From positions 54,810,937 through 54,874,936 of the forward strand of contig NC_071334.1 of NCBI RefSeq assembly GCF_027744825.2: DNA of 64,000 nucleotides, read 5' to 3'. The first letter of the stretch is position 1. The number at the start of each line of letters is the position of its first letter. The notes below the pieces were generated by a model that had not been told where the DNA came from, did not search any database, and saw only the letters and a list, made by a program, of their open reading frames with translations. Source of the stretch: Synchiropus splendidus. Lineage: Eukaryota; Chordata; Actinopteri; Syngnathiformes; Callionymidae. The translations under genes and the position numbers were made by a program. This document shows positions 14,418 to 31,454 of the stretch, in pieces.

Positions 14418-15015
14418 CAGTCGTGCTGTAACCCTGTCTGCAGTTTGGAATAAATCAGTTAAGTCATGAATTATTAAGGGTCGCGGTCGTCTGATTTAAG
14501 TGTTTAAAGAAGTGATGCTGGACTTGAAACCAGCTGCTGAGGATTGGAAGTTATTACATGTTTGCTTTCTGAGCTGCGCCTTCTCAGTGGATTCTTATAA
14601 GCTGCGAGAGCAATATATTTTGTGAGGCCGATGTGAGGCCAATATCTAGTGGGGTCGTATTAAGGATGCATCGACCTTCCAGTGGCCTCAGGCACAAAGA
14701 GTGCTCATTTAAGTCAGATTCAAATTGCTAATGATATCAGTCTTAACAAACTAATGTTGATGAGAGCATGTGGTAATGGTTGTATGTTTTCTTCTGCAGC
14801 ACATCTAATCGTGCTGATGAATCTTATGGGCACAAGTGAGCTCAGCAGGAGGCTTTTGCCGAGGCAGTCTAAACAGATTCCACAGAAGTCTCCCTTGTTT
14901 ACTTTGGTGTCATCACTACTTCCACACAGATCCTTATAACTTAAAGGAAAAAAAAAAAACTAAAATTGACAAAAGAATGTCAGCTGTGGTTGAACCCCCC
15001 AAACCCTCCAATGCC

Positions 15016-15017
<2 letters not shown>

Positions 15018-15103
<86 letters not shown>
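15018..15103. repeat. (TA)n microsatellite, about 43 units
   Basis: An uninterrupted TA dinucleotide array of about 86 bp, followed by CATACCC. The length may be affected by assembly, as such arrays are difficult to sequence. Confidence 0.95.
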
Positions 15104-19671
<4,568 letters not shown>

Positions 19672-21453
19672 CTTTTTGCCCTATCGCCCACCCCTATTTG
19701 TAATACACCTAAATAAGTGGACTCCTGGTGGGCCTTTAAAAAATCTTTAAAAGTTTAGTAAATCCCCCCCCACACCCCTCCATCTCAGCCACCCAATGTG
19801 GAAAGAGTAGTGTCCACTAAATTGATCTGGATTTTGTTGTCTTCGTACTTGCTGCCAGACCTTTTGTAAAAACACATAATTGGTCTGTTATGGGTGGTTT
19901 TAAGAATAAAAAATATGCAACAAAGCACAAATGGCCTCGGAGGGAAAATGCGCTGATACTCAACGAAATCGTTATTGAACTCTCTTTTTCAATTCAACTT
20001 CTCAGTTTACTTTTGGTGGCCAAAGTTTGCATATATATATCTGGTGTGATTGTGCCGCAGTTTCACTTCAAAAAGATAGAAAGGACATGGGGAGAAATCA
20101 GGTTACTACTTGACTGCGGTGTTTTACCTTCAATAATAAGGTTAGTGTGGTGGATGGTAATACAATCTTTGATTATCTGTGTAACCTCATTTCTCTGAGT
20201 AACTGTATTACCATGGTGCTGGAGAAGCATGTGGATAGATGGCGACGATAAGATAAGCCATTTCTTGGTCGTCTAATACAAGAGCTTCTGCCTCCCTTGG
20301 TGATATATAGCGCAATTCTTACCAGCTGAAATATAAATCTGTACAGGGCTTTTGCCAACAATGCTTTCAAAGGCAATGACCTCTAATGTGTGAGTCAACT
20401 TCTTACCAAGGTTTTTCAAGGTTGACAAGGTGGAAATTCTCCACTTTGGCTGTGCAGGTGTTTTGTTCTCCACAATCCAAATTTACAATGGACTGCTAAG
20501 ATACTAGACTTCATTTGGACTTGGGACAACAATGACGAATCTTTCACTCGACTGTCTCCTTCCCTGTTGTGCACTCATGAGGAACTACGGGGCACCCATG
20601 CTGCAAAGCAGTGTGTCCGACACACTATCCCCAGTCCTCACCTACTGGTGTCTATTGGTCAGGTAGCCAGCTTGTGAGGTGGTGGTCCACACCAGCACGA
20701 CTCCCCAGCTGTCACACTGGCTGGATGGTGTTGAAACAAAAACACTCTCGTCCTTACACATTGAATATGTACCATGCTAAAACAACATGTTAAGGTCCAT
20801 AAGGTCCATCTTTGGAATTCACTATTAGACCCCTGACACACATACACATGCACACCTGTAGCCTAGGTGAATAGCTGGAAATCATTATCAATGAATGTGA
20901 TCAGATGCTGTTTGAAGTGCTCCCATTAGCCCAGCAGTGGGATCACTGTTCCGTAACATGACTACAATCAGGACGCACGCACGATTAACTCTGTAATGAG
21001 ACAGACAAACAAACACAATGAATGTTTCCATTGGAAAAGATATTCACCGGCTCTCATCACTTTGTCAGCATTGTGTCTATGGCTGATGTGAAAACAAGTG
21101 TGAGAACAGGGAGAGAAGGCACTTACAGCTTTTGCCTCAGGAAGAGCTAAATCATAATACGCTTGTTGTTTTTGCCCAGATTTAGACATTGACGACTGAC
21201 GACCGAGTATTTTGATAGCTGACTTGTCACAGACTTTCTTAGATATAGCTGGCGTATATATAGATTATTACGCCAACACAAGTTTTCCATATTGGACTTT
21301 GAATCGATGATTATTAATCTCAATGTTATGTTTGATTAAGCTTCTGGTGCAGCAATGTGATGCTGTGTTTCATTCAGTTTATTTAAGATGAGAAATGTCT
21401 GTATTTCACCATTTAAACAAACTAAATTTGTCACTTTTGCAAGCTCATTAGGA

Positions 21454-21456
<3 letters not shown>

Positions 21457-21484
<28 letters not shown>
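21457..21484. repeat. (TAT)n microsatellite, about 9 units
   Basis: A perfect ATT/TAT trinucleotide run of about 28 bp following GGAAAG and ending before CATTCT. Confidence 0.9.
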
Positions 21485-22964
21485 CATTCTAATACAGAGA
21501 GCTGCTTATGTGCCATAGTAAGGTGCCAGAACACCTTCTGACAGTGAATGTTTGGGGCTAAAATGTTTCACGAACTGTGAGCCTGCGTCATGAAGAGAGA
21601 CCTCTGCTCACAGATGCAGAAAACTGATCAAGATCTGGATTAAATAACCACTACTGCACTCTGACGGAGGATAGTGAGCAGCTCTGTCACTGCTGTTGCA
21701 TGGTGAATAGGGTGAACGCATATCATTGATATTGTGATGGAAATATCTTGAATGTTTGCATCTGTTCATATCTCGACAATGTATTGTTCAGCATGACTAA
21801 GGCATCCATAACACTGATTCTCTTTGAACTTAACTTGAAGTTGAATGTGATTTATTATTATTTGTCAGATGAATTTCAACAGGTCCTCAAAGTGTGCTTT
21901 TTTTTTTTTGTTTTTTTTTTCTTCCAAATTTAAGAAGGTGTATTGTGTCTTTTAGCCAGGCTCAATGAGTTGGGGGTATTACTACTTATCGCAGCAAAAT
22001 GATTTTCCTCCGTGTGAGAGGTGGTGGTTTGGGTGTTGGTTGGAACAAGATCCTCTGGTGGTCTGCCAAATATTGCTATATGAGGTGAAGGGTTAAAATT
22101 AATGCAAGTAATAATGGAGAAGCCATTGAAAAAGGCCTGCCAGAAGTTGTCTCTTTTGGGATCGTTTTGGTCCTCATTTTTGTTGAAGATCTCACAGCAC
22201 TGTCCGTTTCTGGACAGATGGCTGTGCACAATTGGGTAAAATGTGGATAACAATCACTGTTTAATGTGGTATATTCTCTGTGTTTTCAATGGAAAAAGAA
22301 CTCCATCAATTCTGGCTGGGGAAAATGGCAAAGTTCTGTCAACCCAAAGATGGATTTGGCACTTGGCACATTTGCAATCGCAAACACTGATCTAATGGGC
22401 TTTTCCTGACCGACTATTATGATGAAGTAGGAAAATGATTGTCAGAAAGTTGCCACTCATCACTCATATTAATTGCATTTATATATCATTATTGTAGCCT
22501 CCTAATGTATTATAGCTGCTTGCTGAAGGCCCCTTCCTTAATTTAATTTGCCTTCCAGACCGTTCATTTCTCTCTCTCAACGTTTGGTCCTCTTGTGGTT
22601 TCCCATTTGAGATGCTTGCTTTGTTTTGATGCTTAATTCTATTTGTTTGTGGATTTTCAAGGCTTTTGTAGGTTCCAGTTTTTATTGACCAGACAGCTAT
22701 TATCCATGGTTTTGGAAAGTTGACGTGAAATGTACAGGGATCAAAACAGACCTATTGTTTGTATTGATTTCTTTATACAACACAAATTCTGCCAGACAAG
22801 AAAATGGAAACGGGGTACTTCTCTGTCAGTAATCCACTTTGGTTGTCCTAAGTGGGTTTGGAGGATATCAGGGATGCATTTCTGAGATGATGTATTGTGA
22901 CCCAATGCCTTCTTTTATGTGTTCCTGTACATATTGTGGTATCGAAAAAAAGTTCTAGCAACAG

Positions 22965-22971
<7 letters not shown>

Positions 22972-23002
<31 letters not shown>
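22972..23002. repeat. (TA)n microsatellite, about 15 units
   Basis: TA dinucleotide run of about 31 bp after GATGTGTG. A second short TA run lies at about 23059-23069 beyond an A-run at 23038-23050, so this is a compound simple-repeat block. Confidence 0.9.
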
Positions 23003-23004
<2 letters not shown>

Positions 23005-23159
23005 TTATATCAGCCATTCCATGAATCACACTTTCCAAAAAAAAAAAAAATCTTCAGATATATATATATAAAACATATCTTCATCTTCATATATCTATCT
23101 ACCAATGTGTGTTCTGATGTCTGGTGTTTGAATTGAGAACCTCTGATGGAGATGCTGTG

Positions 23160-23880
23160 TGTCTTGGTAGATCAGGAGAACGCCGATGACAGAGTGCCCA
23201 CAGAGGACGTGCTGTACTGTTTGAGGAAGTCGCAGCATCACCAAAGTACTTGAAGATTGTATATGAAGATGGTCAGACAGTGTGGAATGACACTTTTTGT
23301 TATTGTTACAGAAAAACTGGAAGATGATGTTAGGGAATCATGAGGGACACTACTGTTTGCTGATGATTTAGTGATAGTGAGCATTGGTATGAGATTGAGA
23401 GGACAATGAAGGTTATTAGAAGTAAGACTGAACACGTGTATAAAATTTCAGAGGGGAGAAGAGTTTTGAGTCTTGGACAGAGGTCAATGGAGGTGAAGAG
23501 GAGAATGCAGGGTGGAGTGGCTGGGGCAGAATAACAACAGCGGCGTGACGGAAGAATATGAAAGAATGGGAAGCTTCATCGGACAGTACTTCTTACTTAA
23601 GTCGTGCCTTGGCGTATAGGGACTGTAGCGTGTTAAATTAGTCATTGTAAAGTTGAATATTTTCAGGTTTATATTGAAAGGACAAGATCCGATAAGATTT
23701 TTCTGAAGTCCAGAGGGTTATGTTGGAGATGCCAGGTAAATGAAGATGCGGAAGACGACCAGTGAAGTTCATGGATGTTCTGAGGTACAATTTGAGAGAG
23801 GATAATTAAGATTACCAAAGGGTGGAGGATGGTGAGGTGTCACAGCTTCAGTATCCGACAGTAAGCGGCAGTAGTCTTAT
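23160..23880 (+). mobile_element. Decayed non-LTR retrotransposon (RTE-like) reverse transcriptase fragment
   Basis: Frame pieces in the right order match a common fish LINE reverse transcriptase. From 23168 the frame reads VDQENADDRVPTEDVLYCLR, corresponding to the family's DLEKAYDRVPREELWYCMR. At 23356-23382 it reads FADDLVIVS, which contains the catalytic metal-binding FADD motif. Further on, GGAGAATGCAGGGTGGAGTG corresponds to the RVQAGW region and GGAAGACGACCAGTGAAG to the RGRPKR region, followed by MDV. Frames shift several times and stops interrupt, so it is a dead copy. It belongs to a different LINE family from the TTCAAGTATCT-type fragments elsewhere in this window. The 5' boundary and tail are not sharp. 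Confidence 0.75.
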
Positions 23881-25366
23881 GGAGAACCTATGAATGAGAA
23901 TAATGATGGAGAAAACTTTCAAAACGGTGAATCCAGTTTTTGCATGTTTTGCTTTTCTCATTGTTTTTCAGCAAATGTGATCAAAGCGAGCAAACAGCAA
24001 GACAGTGGGAGCAGGTACAAAGAGTATAATAATAGACAAGTTGTTTTAAATGCTAATGCATTCAGATATAACACAAACAGTAGCCTGTTAAGGGAAGCCT
24101 TGAATACAATGTCTCTCTGTAGCGCTGTTATTTGTCAGCGATTAATTCGACTGTGAGCCTTCATCAGTCTGACAGATATATTTATTGTCTCAGGTGGTGC
24201 TTCCTCCTGTCAACAAATGTTTTCCCCTCCATTTAAGATGTGTCGCTCACGTAATGGTGGTTTGAATAGGCGACAAAAAAAAAAAAGAACAGTCTAACAC
24301 ATATGTTCACGAGGAGAAGGGCAAAAGATTTGCCATAAATTTCCAAACCCAAAGTCATGATTCGTGTAGCTGTTGCACTATTGGCTGACTAACTTTAATG
24401 GCCACGATTCAGGCACCTTGCTCGGTTTGAGCCGTCTGATGAGGTGTGCGCCTATTTTCCAGCTGAGGTTAGACAGGTTCCTAATGATGTGATATCTGGT
24501 TTTATGGACTCTTCTCTTTGAGTAGAGGATTGGCTTGTGCAATAGGCTGTCACTGAGGCACCGTCACCCATTAAAAGCCACTCGTAAATGTCTGTATGTG
24601 CAGCAGACGTGAAGTGAAATGGCCTCAATCAGGCCAACCTGCTGACATTTCCTCCTAGTTTGATATATATCATTTCTGTCAAATCCAGTGATTTTGCTGA
24701 CTATACCACAAACTCTCTCCTAAATTCTACAAGTTCGTATTTTGTTTTCTCAGCAAGTTTGGAAATAGACTGCATATGACCTCCCCCGAAATATAAAGGC
24801 AGACTGAAGAGAGAAGTGCCAGTTCATCATCTGGGCTGTTGCTGGGCGACAGGGTGATCACACACGTGCGTCAACTTTCTCAAGTGTGGCGTGGACTATA
24901 CACTTAATTATGTGACTATATTTCATTCCGTCTGCATTTCCATGCAGACTGGCTCTTATTCACGTACAAACAATCAGTTTCACTGGCGGACCATGAATTG
25001 CAGTCTTTCACAGATTTCTCAGTCACTGCAGTCCTTTTTGTCACTGTAGATTGATTTTACCAGGACAGACAGAAGACCGTGTTAATGAAGTCAATATTTT
25101 TCATTAAGTGGCTGCAAACGAAAGGGGATTGACTGAAACATAATTATTATTGCATCTGTTGCCTATTAACTTTTGTCGCTGTTATTTTTCCTTTAGCTGC
25201 ATTGCCTGTATTCTTCTCTGTTCTCTTTGTCCAACACGCAGTATTTAAACTCTTGCAATTCTCTCTTTAGTGATAGATGTCCTGTCTTTTGTGAAATAGC
25301 TTTATGACTTTTGAATTAAATATGCGCATCAAATCAGTAATCGTGACTGAAACCACAGTATTCATA

Positions 25367-25625
25367 GACCAAGTCCAAGACCGTGACCTTAAAGGCCCAA
25401 GACTGAGTCAACGTGAAGACCAATATGGCGCAAGAGACCAGAATGGAGACCAAACCAAATACAGAACAAACATGTGATTTTGTTCTATTGAAGGGGTTTC
25501 ACTTCTTGATTTATTTTGAAGGAAACTCCTACCATTCCCTTTGCTGTAAGAAATAAATATGTATGGTTATGACCAACAGACTAATGCTTCTGTATTCAGT
25601 TTGGTCTCAGCCTTGGACTTTGTCC
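25367..25625. repeat. Imperfect inverted-repeat element, possible MITE relic
   Basis: The left arm (25367-25388) reads GACCAAGTCCAAGACCGTG; the right arm (25603-25625) read on the minus strand gives GGACAAAGTCCAAGGCTGAG. They agree in most positions. The left side continues with degenerate GACCAA-like units (to about 25455). I have no family name for it and no target duplication. Confidence 0.45.
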
Positions 25626-25665
25626 TCTATCGTGTTAGATTGCTGTGTCTTCCTATAACTTAATA

Positions 25666-25880
25666 CAGTGGGACCTCGAAACTTGACTCTGTCAAACCAT
25701 TTTCCCCATTAGAAATAATGGAATGTGAATTCATCCATTCCTGACCGTGAAGGTTTCACACCCAGATTTATATTGAGCTTTCTCAGTTTGTGACTGTCCT
25801 GAGTTTCTCAGTTTTGTGTTGACAAAACATGGCAAAAATGGCATTCCTGTCCTTCTACCCCCTCTGGTGTGTTAGATTAC
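25666..25880 (+). mobile_element. Mariner/Tigger-like MITE end, degenerate
   Basis: TA followed by CAGTGGGACCTCGAAACTTG resembles the terminal repeat of the two mariner-like elements at 33741 and 47863 (CAGTGGTACCTCGG). The inner part CCCCATTAGAAATAATGGAA also recalls the subterminal motif of such elements. A matching right end was not found; the end coordinate is approximate (near GTTAGATTACTGTA). Confidence 0.55.
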
Positions 25881-27157
25881 TGTAGATTGTGATTTCCATG
25901 TGCCACATACACATTAATTTAGGTTGAGTGGCCTCTTGAATTCAATGTCAAAATGTAATGTCAGAAGTCACCCAATTGTTTTTCAAAGGTCCAAGCAACT
26001 TTTGGACCAAATAAAAGTCGGATTAAGTCCTAATAATTATGATTTAACCAGATGTTTCTTACATCATGAGGCAGAACTCAGAGTCATGCTCTTATTTTTG
26101 TAAGCGATCCTTATAGGCTTCAACATAGCTGCATAATTTGAGAGGACTGTTTTGTAGCTGAAATCAAACAGCATTTATGAACATGCTGGGATCACGAGTG
26201 ACACATGGTATGTGAGCTGTTGCTTTCTGGCCTGAAGGTTTAGCATCCCTTGCTGCAGGCGATTTGAAAATTATGCCATGCATTTATCTGCTAAACTTTC
26301 ATACACCATCCAATGAGACATCTGACTTTTTTCCCTGGTTTTATTTCAACTGACTGTTGGAATCACTCTGCGTCTCCTATACTGACTTACCCGGCCATCA
26401 TCTACCACACCAGATGTACAAGTATTAAAAGACTCCCATTTTGGGGGAGTTAAATGTCTTCTTAAGTCAGCTTCTTTGAGCATTAACTCAATTGAAAGAC
26501 ACGCTACTGCCACTAAGGGCGGTTTCACACTACGGGTTCTGTCCTGATTCGGCCCCCACCGTGCAGCCTCGCACCACTGCGTCTCAGGCGTTGTCCCTTT
26601 TTTTCTCCTCAACTGGAAGCTCTGCACAGATAGGAACTGATGACGGCCCTTCGCCACGGCTGTAACACAATGTGGCATTTCACAGCCAAAGCTAAACATG
26701 AAACAGTGTTGTCATGTTTATTTTGCAAGAAAACAGCGGAAACAAGCTGCTCTCACAACACGTAGAAGTAACTGAGCAAGATTACTGACGATCGAGAAGA
26801 TTTTAAACAGATCCAGACGTCAGAAATGATCAATGAATAGTCTGGTGATCTTTAGTAACTTGGGTCTTTCCTCTCCGCTGTCCTCATGCAGACAACTGCG
26901 AGATCATGGCAGTGAAAACAGTTACTGTAGAGCGCAGAATTATTCATTTAAGCAAACCTGTCTGCAACGTTTATCAGCCTATCAAAGGCGAAAACACGCG
27001 AGTTATCAAACACCCGGACACATCGCCAGTCCCCGTTCGCCAGCACCATTTTCCTGCGGCTGAAGCTGCAAATCTCAGTGTTCCGGGATCCAAACGATGT
27101 TGTGCGCCCAGACAGTGATCATTGTGGTCAGGTTACGTGGACATCAACAAAGGCCCA

Positions 27158-27340
27158 TTCTTCATTTGCTGCAGAATCCTGCTCAGGCAAAACAAGCGAC
27201 ATGCTGTAGCCTCTCTAGTGTGTCCCAGGGCCTCCACCTTGTTGGCCATGCCGGTGGTACCTCACCATTGAGGTCTGCACAAGCCACTATATGAAGACTG
27301 ATGCATGACACCAAGATACCTGAGCTCCTCCACCCGACCA
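27158..27340 (-). mobile_element. RTE/Rex3-like LINE fragment, minus strand
   Basis: Read on the minus strand, GTGGAGGAGCTCAGGTATCT is followed, after a deletion, by GGTGAGGTACCACCGGCATG, AACAAGGTGGAGGCCCTGGG and GACACACTAGAGAGGCTACA. This is the order of the VEEFKYLGV, GEVFRA, GRRPRG and TRWRDY coding blocks of the Rex3-like LINE. No open frame survives. Confidence 0.65.
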
Positions 27341-27999
27341 ATGATATGTTTTTGGTCAAATTTTGGTCAAATGTGTTCAGCATGTATCTGTTTGTGTTGC
27401 GTTCTCTAACTAAAGCTACTAAAATGTAAAAACAATCAATTCAATGAGCGTCTTGGGGTATGTGCCGGCAGTGGCAGTGCCCAGACCAAGTGGGCTGTGT
27501 AATTCATTGGTGTGGAAACAAATGTTGCACCTTTATGGCTCTTCTACTGACGTGTGTCAGTACACAATAGCTATAATGGCACGTAAACATAGGGTTATAA
27601 ATAACTTTGTTTCTTGAAATCAGAGTCCTTGCTTATATATATTTCCCCAACAGCTTCTTTTCTGCTCTCTAAACAGTCCTACTCATCCCAATTGTTTTTT
27701 CATAAGTGGGTGCACTGACCCTCCTTCTGTTTATGCGCTGAGAATTCTAGAGGTTCTTGCTGCTCTGCCTTTTTTGTGTTTGGTTTTGTCTGATATTGGC
27801 TTCCATGTCTTTCACATGAAGAAACTGGGTCATGTTCTTTGTCCTTGTCTCACTTGCACATTTATCTAGGTAGCATTGTTTATGTATACTCTGGAAAAAA
27901 TTAATGATAATCATATGTTGTCATGAGTTTTGTTTCAATCCCCATTGCCTGCATTACTGACTATGGGTCTACAGCATTTAGATTCTTTGCTGAACGTTA

Positions 28000-30635
28000 G
28001 TCATGTGTTTTGATGAAGTTTATGACAAAGCATGTGAAGAGCAAGGCCGGGCTTGAACTGATTTAGACAGCCAGTGACCTGGTTGTTGAGGAAGATGGCT
28101 CCATTGTTCATGCTCAGACATTCATTCGTCGATGAGGATGACAGAGCAGCAGGATATCAATACGTTGTTTAGAAATTTATTTGATTTTACTTTATTATAT
28201 GATTTTAGAAAGCAATTTTTTATTGGGCGAAAAACATGGATAGTCCTTCAAAGTGAATAGTTTGTTATATTCATCTGAATTTGCTGTACATATTTATTTC
28301 AGGAGCATTTAGAAGGACGCCAAAAACCAAGTCTTCCTTTGCAAAAAAGGAAGATTTTTTAAATTTTTTTATTCACTGAACACTTATTTCAGGACCAAAG
28401 ACTGTTTTTTAAATAAATATAGAAAATAAAATATAAACAAATAAACTTGTAGAAACTAACTAATAGAAATAAACTAATAAAGGACATTTAATCTAAACAC
28501 TCTGAATAGTTGGTTTATAGTACAATAACAACATTTTAGGACTAAAACCTTACACTGTCATTTCAGCATCTGCGCTCTTCATTCGTCCTCGGTTCTTTTG
28601 CTCAGTCAGATTTATGATTTCTCTTCTTCGATTCTTCACAGTGAACTCTCACCTCTTTCGTGATGACAATGAATGGTTGCTGCCGAGTTAGCTCAGCAGC
28701 AAACTAGTTGGTCGTCACGTGGGTGGCTGCCTGACTCTCAGGACATGCCCCTGGTCGGGTCACACTGGGAAAGTTACGTTGTCTACAGATTCCTCATATT
28801 GTTCAATATGAAACCTGTCGTCACAGAAATTTTGAAATTAATATATTTATGTATAAATCTTACCTCTTGTTGCTTTAAGTCATACGTCTCTTTGTCTTGA
28901 CTCAATTCCTTTAGGTTGTATCAGTGTTTTGGACCTTATCTGGAATTGTCATGTTGCTCCCCCAGTATTAGTACTTCACTTCCAACTTACTCTGCACTGC
29001 AACCCCTCTGATTAGTTCTTTTGTTAATCTCAAAAAGAAATCAATCAGACTTGCAGCCATGAAGTGAAGCAATTTTTAGAGCTATTTGTGTCCCTTCATC
29101 TTTTTTGGAGGAAATGCAAAATATGAAATTGTCCACGAAGAAGCACCGACATGGTGTGCTCATATACCGACAGTGTGAATCAATGTAGCATTCAAGCGAA
29201 TCCGGGTTGAGATAGAAATCCACTTACAGAACTCTGATCACGATCAGTGGAGGAGAAAGCGTGTGTAGGCAGGTTTGCCTTAACTTCAAAAACACAGAGG
29301 TGCCGCACAATAGGGAAGTGTGGAAGGGAAAGCAGAGGAGATTACATCTCAGACACTGTGTGCAGCACAGTGGGGGGTGTTGGTGATTCTTTAGCGTGAG
29401 CACATGAATTCAGAGGAGCTGCAACACTGTGACAGAGGCGAGTATTTGGTCAGGGTTCACTGAGTGATTTTCTCCTAGTGCAGGCGCCTGTATGATGCAT
29501 GCAGTGTTATCACACACTTCCTAAAGTGAGATTAAGAAGGGGATTCAAACACCGATATTGTACGTGTGCGTGTATTTGCTTAGGTGAAATAAACTGCAAC
29601 ATGAAAGATAAAAATCACATCCTGCTGGTGTGATTTCATGCAGTACCTATGAATGAGTCCCAGCACCTTTCATGTGCTCGAACAGCATCAGAATTATGAT
29701 GTTTAGATTTTGCTGGTTTGCCTGACATTGTTACAATGCTTTAATGGAAACGTGAAACATGCTCTTTTTGAACATGGGATTCAGTATTTGACTGGCAACA
29801 TTTAAAAACAGTCAAATTGAACACACTTAAAAATAATGAATCTAAAAACTGAAATCAAATCACAATTAAATGGCAGTTTTTCTCAGGTCTGCTGGTCCCT
29901 GATATGACTTGGTATACTCAATATTTGAAATGATTTGGGTTTCATGACTGCTATGATGAATCGACCAGTGAGGATGATGAAAAACAGTGGACCGATGTTG
30001 CCAAGTCCCACATTAGTTGCTACGTCTACTGACTCATTTGTCATGTGGTTGTGATCCACATTCATGCTGTGTGTATATGTACAATTATTCTCCTCACATA
30101 AATCTACCAGAAGAAAATATTTATACATAAAAAGGAAACCCCACTTTCTCTGCTTCACATTTGGCAGGCAGATGGTCTCAAGCGTACCAGCAGGAGCCTA
30201 TCTCTGGGGATGATTTGTCTCCTTTAGATATGATGTGGTGCCCTTCTCCTTGAGAATGGACTGTTGCTTTTTGAGTGCCTCTCTGACCCGGCGTGGCTTC
30301 TGATGAAAAATGAATTTCCACGGTGATATGAAACAAACCCAGTATTCTAGGAGGTTCTACTCGTCTGATCCTTTTGGCTGACGACATTAAACACGCTTGT
30401 TCGACACTGACCTAATGGCATTTCGATGAAAGTCACTGAAATTTGCCTGGATTTACCTCTGTCTCTCCAGTTCCACACTTTCTCTAACAAATCATATTTG
30501 GGCGTCCAAGTGCTTGTTCTCTAACCACCTGGTCTTTTGCTGTAAACAGGAATTTTCAATAGACTTTGGATAGATTGTTAGATCAAAGCTCTTTCGGATC
30601 GCCAATTAATATTTGTTCGCGCTTACTGAAAATGA
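28000..30635. other. Intronic stretch with no recognised gene
   Basis: A-rich low-complexity sequence lies at about 28405-28490 (AAATAAA-like units). Around 28673-28760 (CCGAGTTAGCTCAGCAGC) there is a faint tRNA-like look that I could not turn into a fold or B box. Open frames are under 95 codons without motifs. Confidence 0.5.
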
Positions 30636-30636
30636 A

Positions 30637-30692
30637 ACATAGATACTTTATTGGTCTCCGAAGAGAAATTCCCATTTCCAGCAGCATGACAG
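30637..30692 (+). repeat. Fish dispersed repeat fragment (ATAGATACTTTATTG type)
   Basis: CATAGATACTTTATTGGTCT followed by CCGAAGAGAAATTCCCATTT and CCAGCAGCA is a short conserved stretch found widely in fish genomes as part of an interspersed repeat. Ends and family are not determined here. Confidence 0.6.
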
Positions 30693-31155
30693 GTGGAAAA
30701 CATGCTATTTCATATGTCGCTGAAAAAGACGAGAGGAACTCAGAAGTTTACTTGGCTTAGGTTTTGATCGGGGAAAGGCCTCTAACAAAACCTGCATAGA
30801 GCAGATTTTCTTCAGATCTTTCTAAAGACTCTACTCCAAAACACCTTTAGACCGTGACGTTCCAAATCCTACAACACAAATGCCTGACTTTCCAGCTGTA
30901 AGGTAACCTAGTCTCTTGATTATAAACATGGACTTTGGAACATCTGAAAGGACACCCGCAGGTACATGACCTTTTCCTGTCCACAAAACAAGTATTGATC
31001 GGTGGAGTAGACTTCAATTACCCCAGACTGTAGGCTATCGTTTTAAGTTGTTTTGACAATACGGTTCCTGCCTCAGATCCATTCCTCCCATTTGAAGTCA
31101 AACAAGTCACATACCAATCACATGACACAACAAATTCATCCCCCAAACTTTTAAT

Positions 31156-31454
31156 TAGGGATGCAGTTTTTTTATGCAAGTGTACTTGTATTTTAGTACT
31201 TACGCCATCACACATAAAGTTACTTTGAGTATTTTTATTCTTCCAAATATATAATTGGTACAACATTCCTTTGTATGTTTTCATTACTTACATGGGTGAC
31301 GGTCATGGGTGAAGTTTCACTGCAGTACAGATGCAAATTTTACAAAATTCAAAAACTGTGTGCTGCCATGAAGTGGTATCAGTTCCATTCTATGAGTATG
31401 AGTCTTCAAGCCTGCTGTCGGATTGATACCTGATACGATATTGCTGCATCCCTA
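31156..31454. mobile_element. hAT-like non-autonomous element with 8-bp target duplication
   Basis: The element starts TAGGGATGCAG and ends with the exact inverse CTGCATCCCTA (11-bp perfect terminal inverted repeats). It is flanked on both sides by the same 8 bases, CTTTTAAT (31148-31155 and 31455-31462). Eight-base duplications and TAGGGATGCA-like ends are typical of hAT transposons. At 299 bp it has no room for a transposase; the interior shows no conserved protein. The open frames crossing it on the minus strand are incidental. Confidence 0.85.

Noticed and set aside
28673..28766. Possible tRNA gene or tRNA-derived SINE (GTTAGCTCAGCAGC)
   Set aside because: The A-box-like word is not followed by a B box or a foldable cloverleaf.
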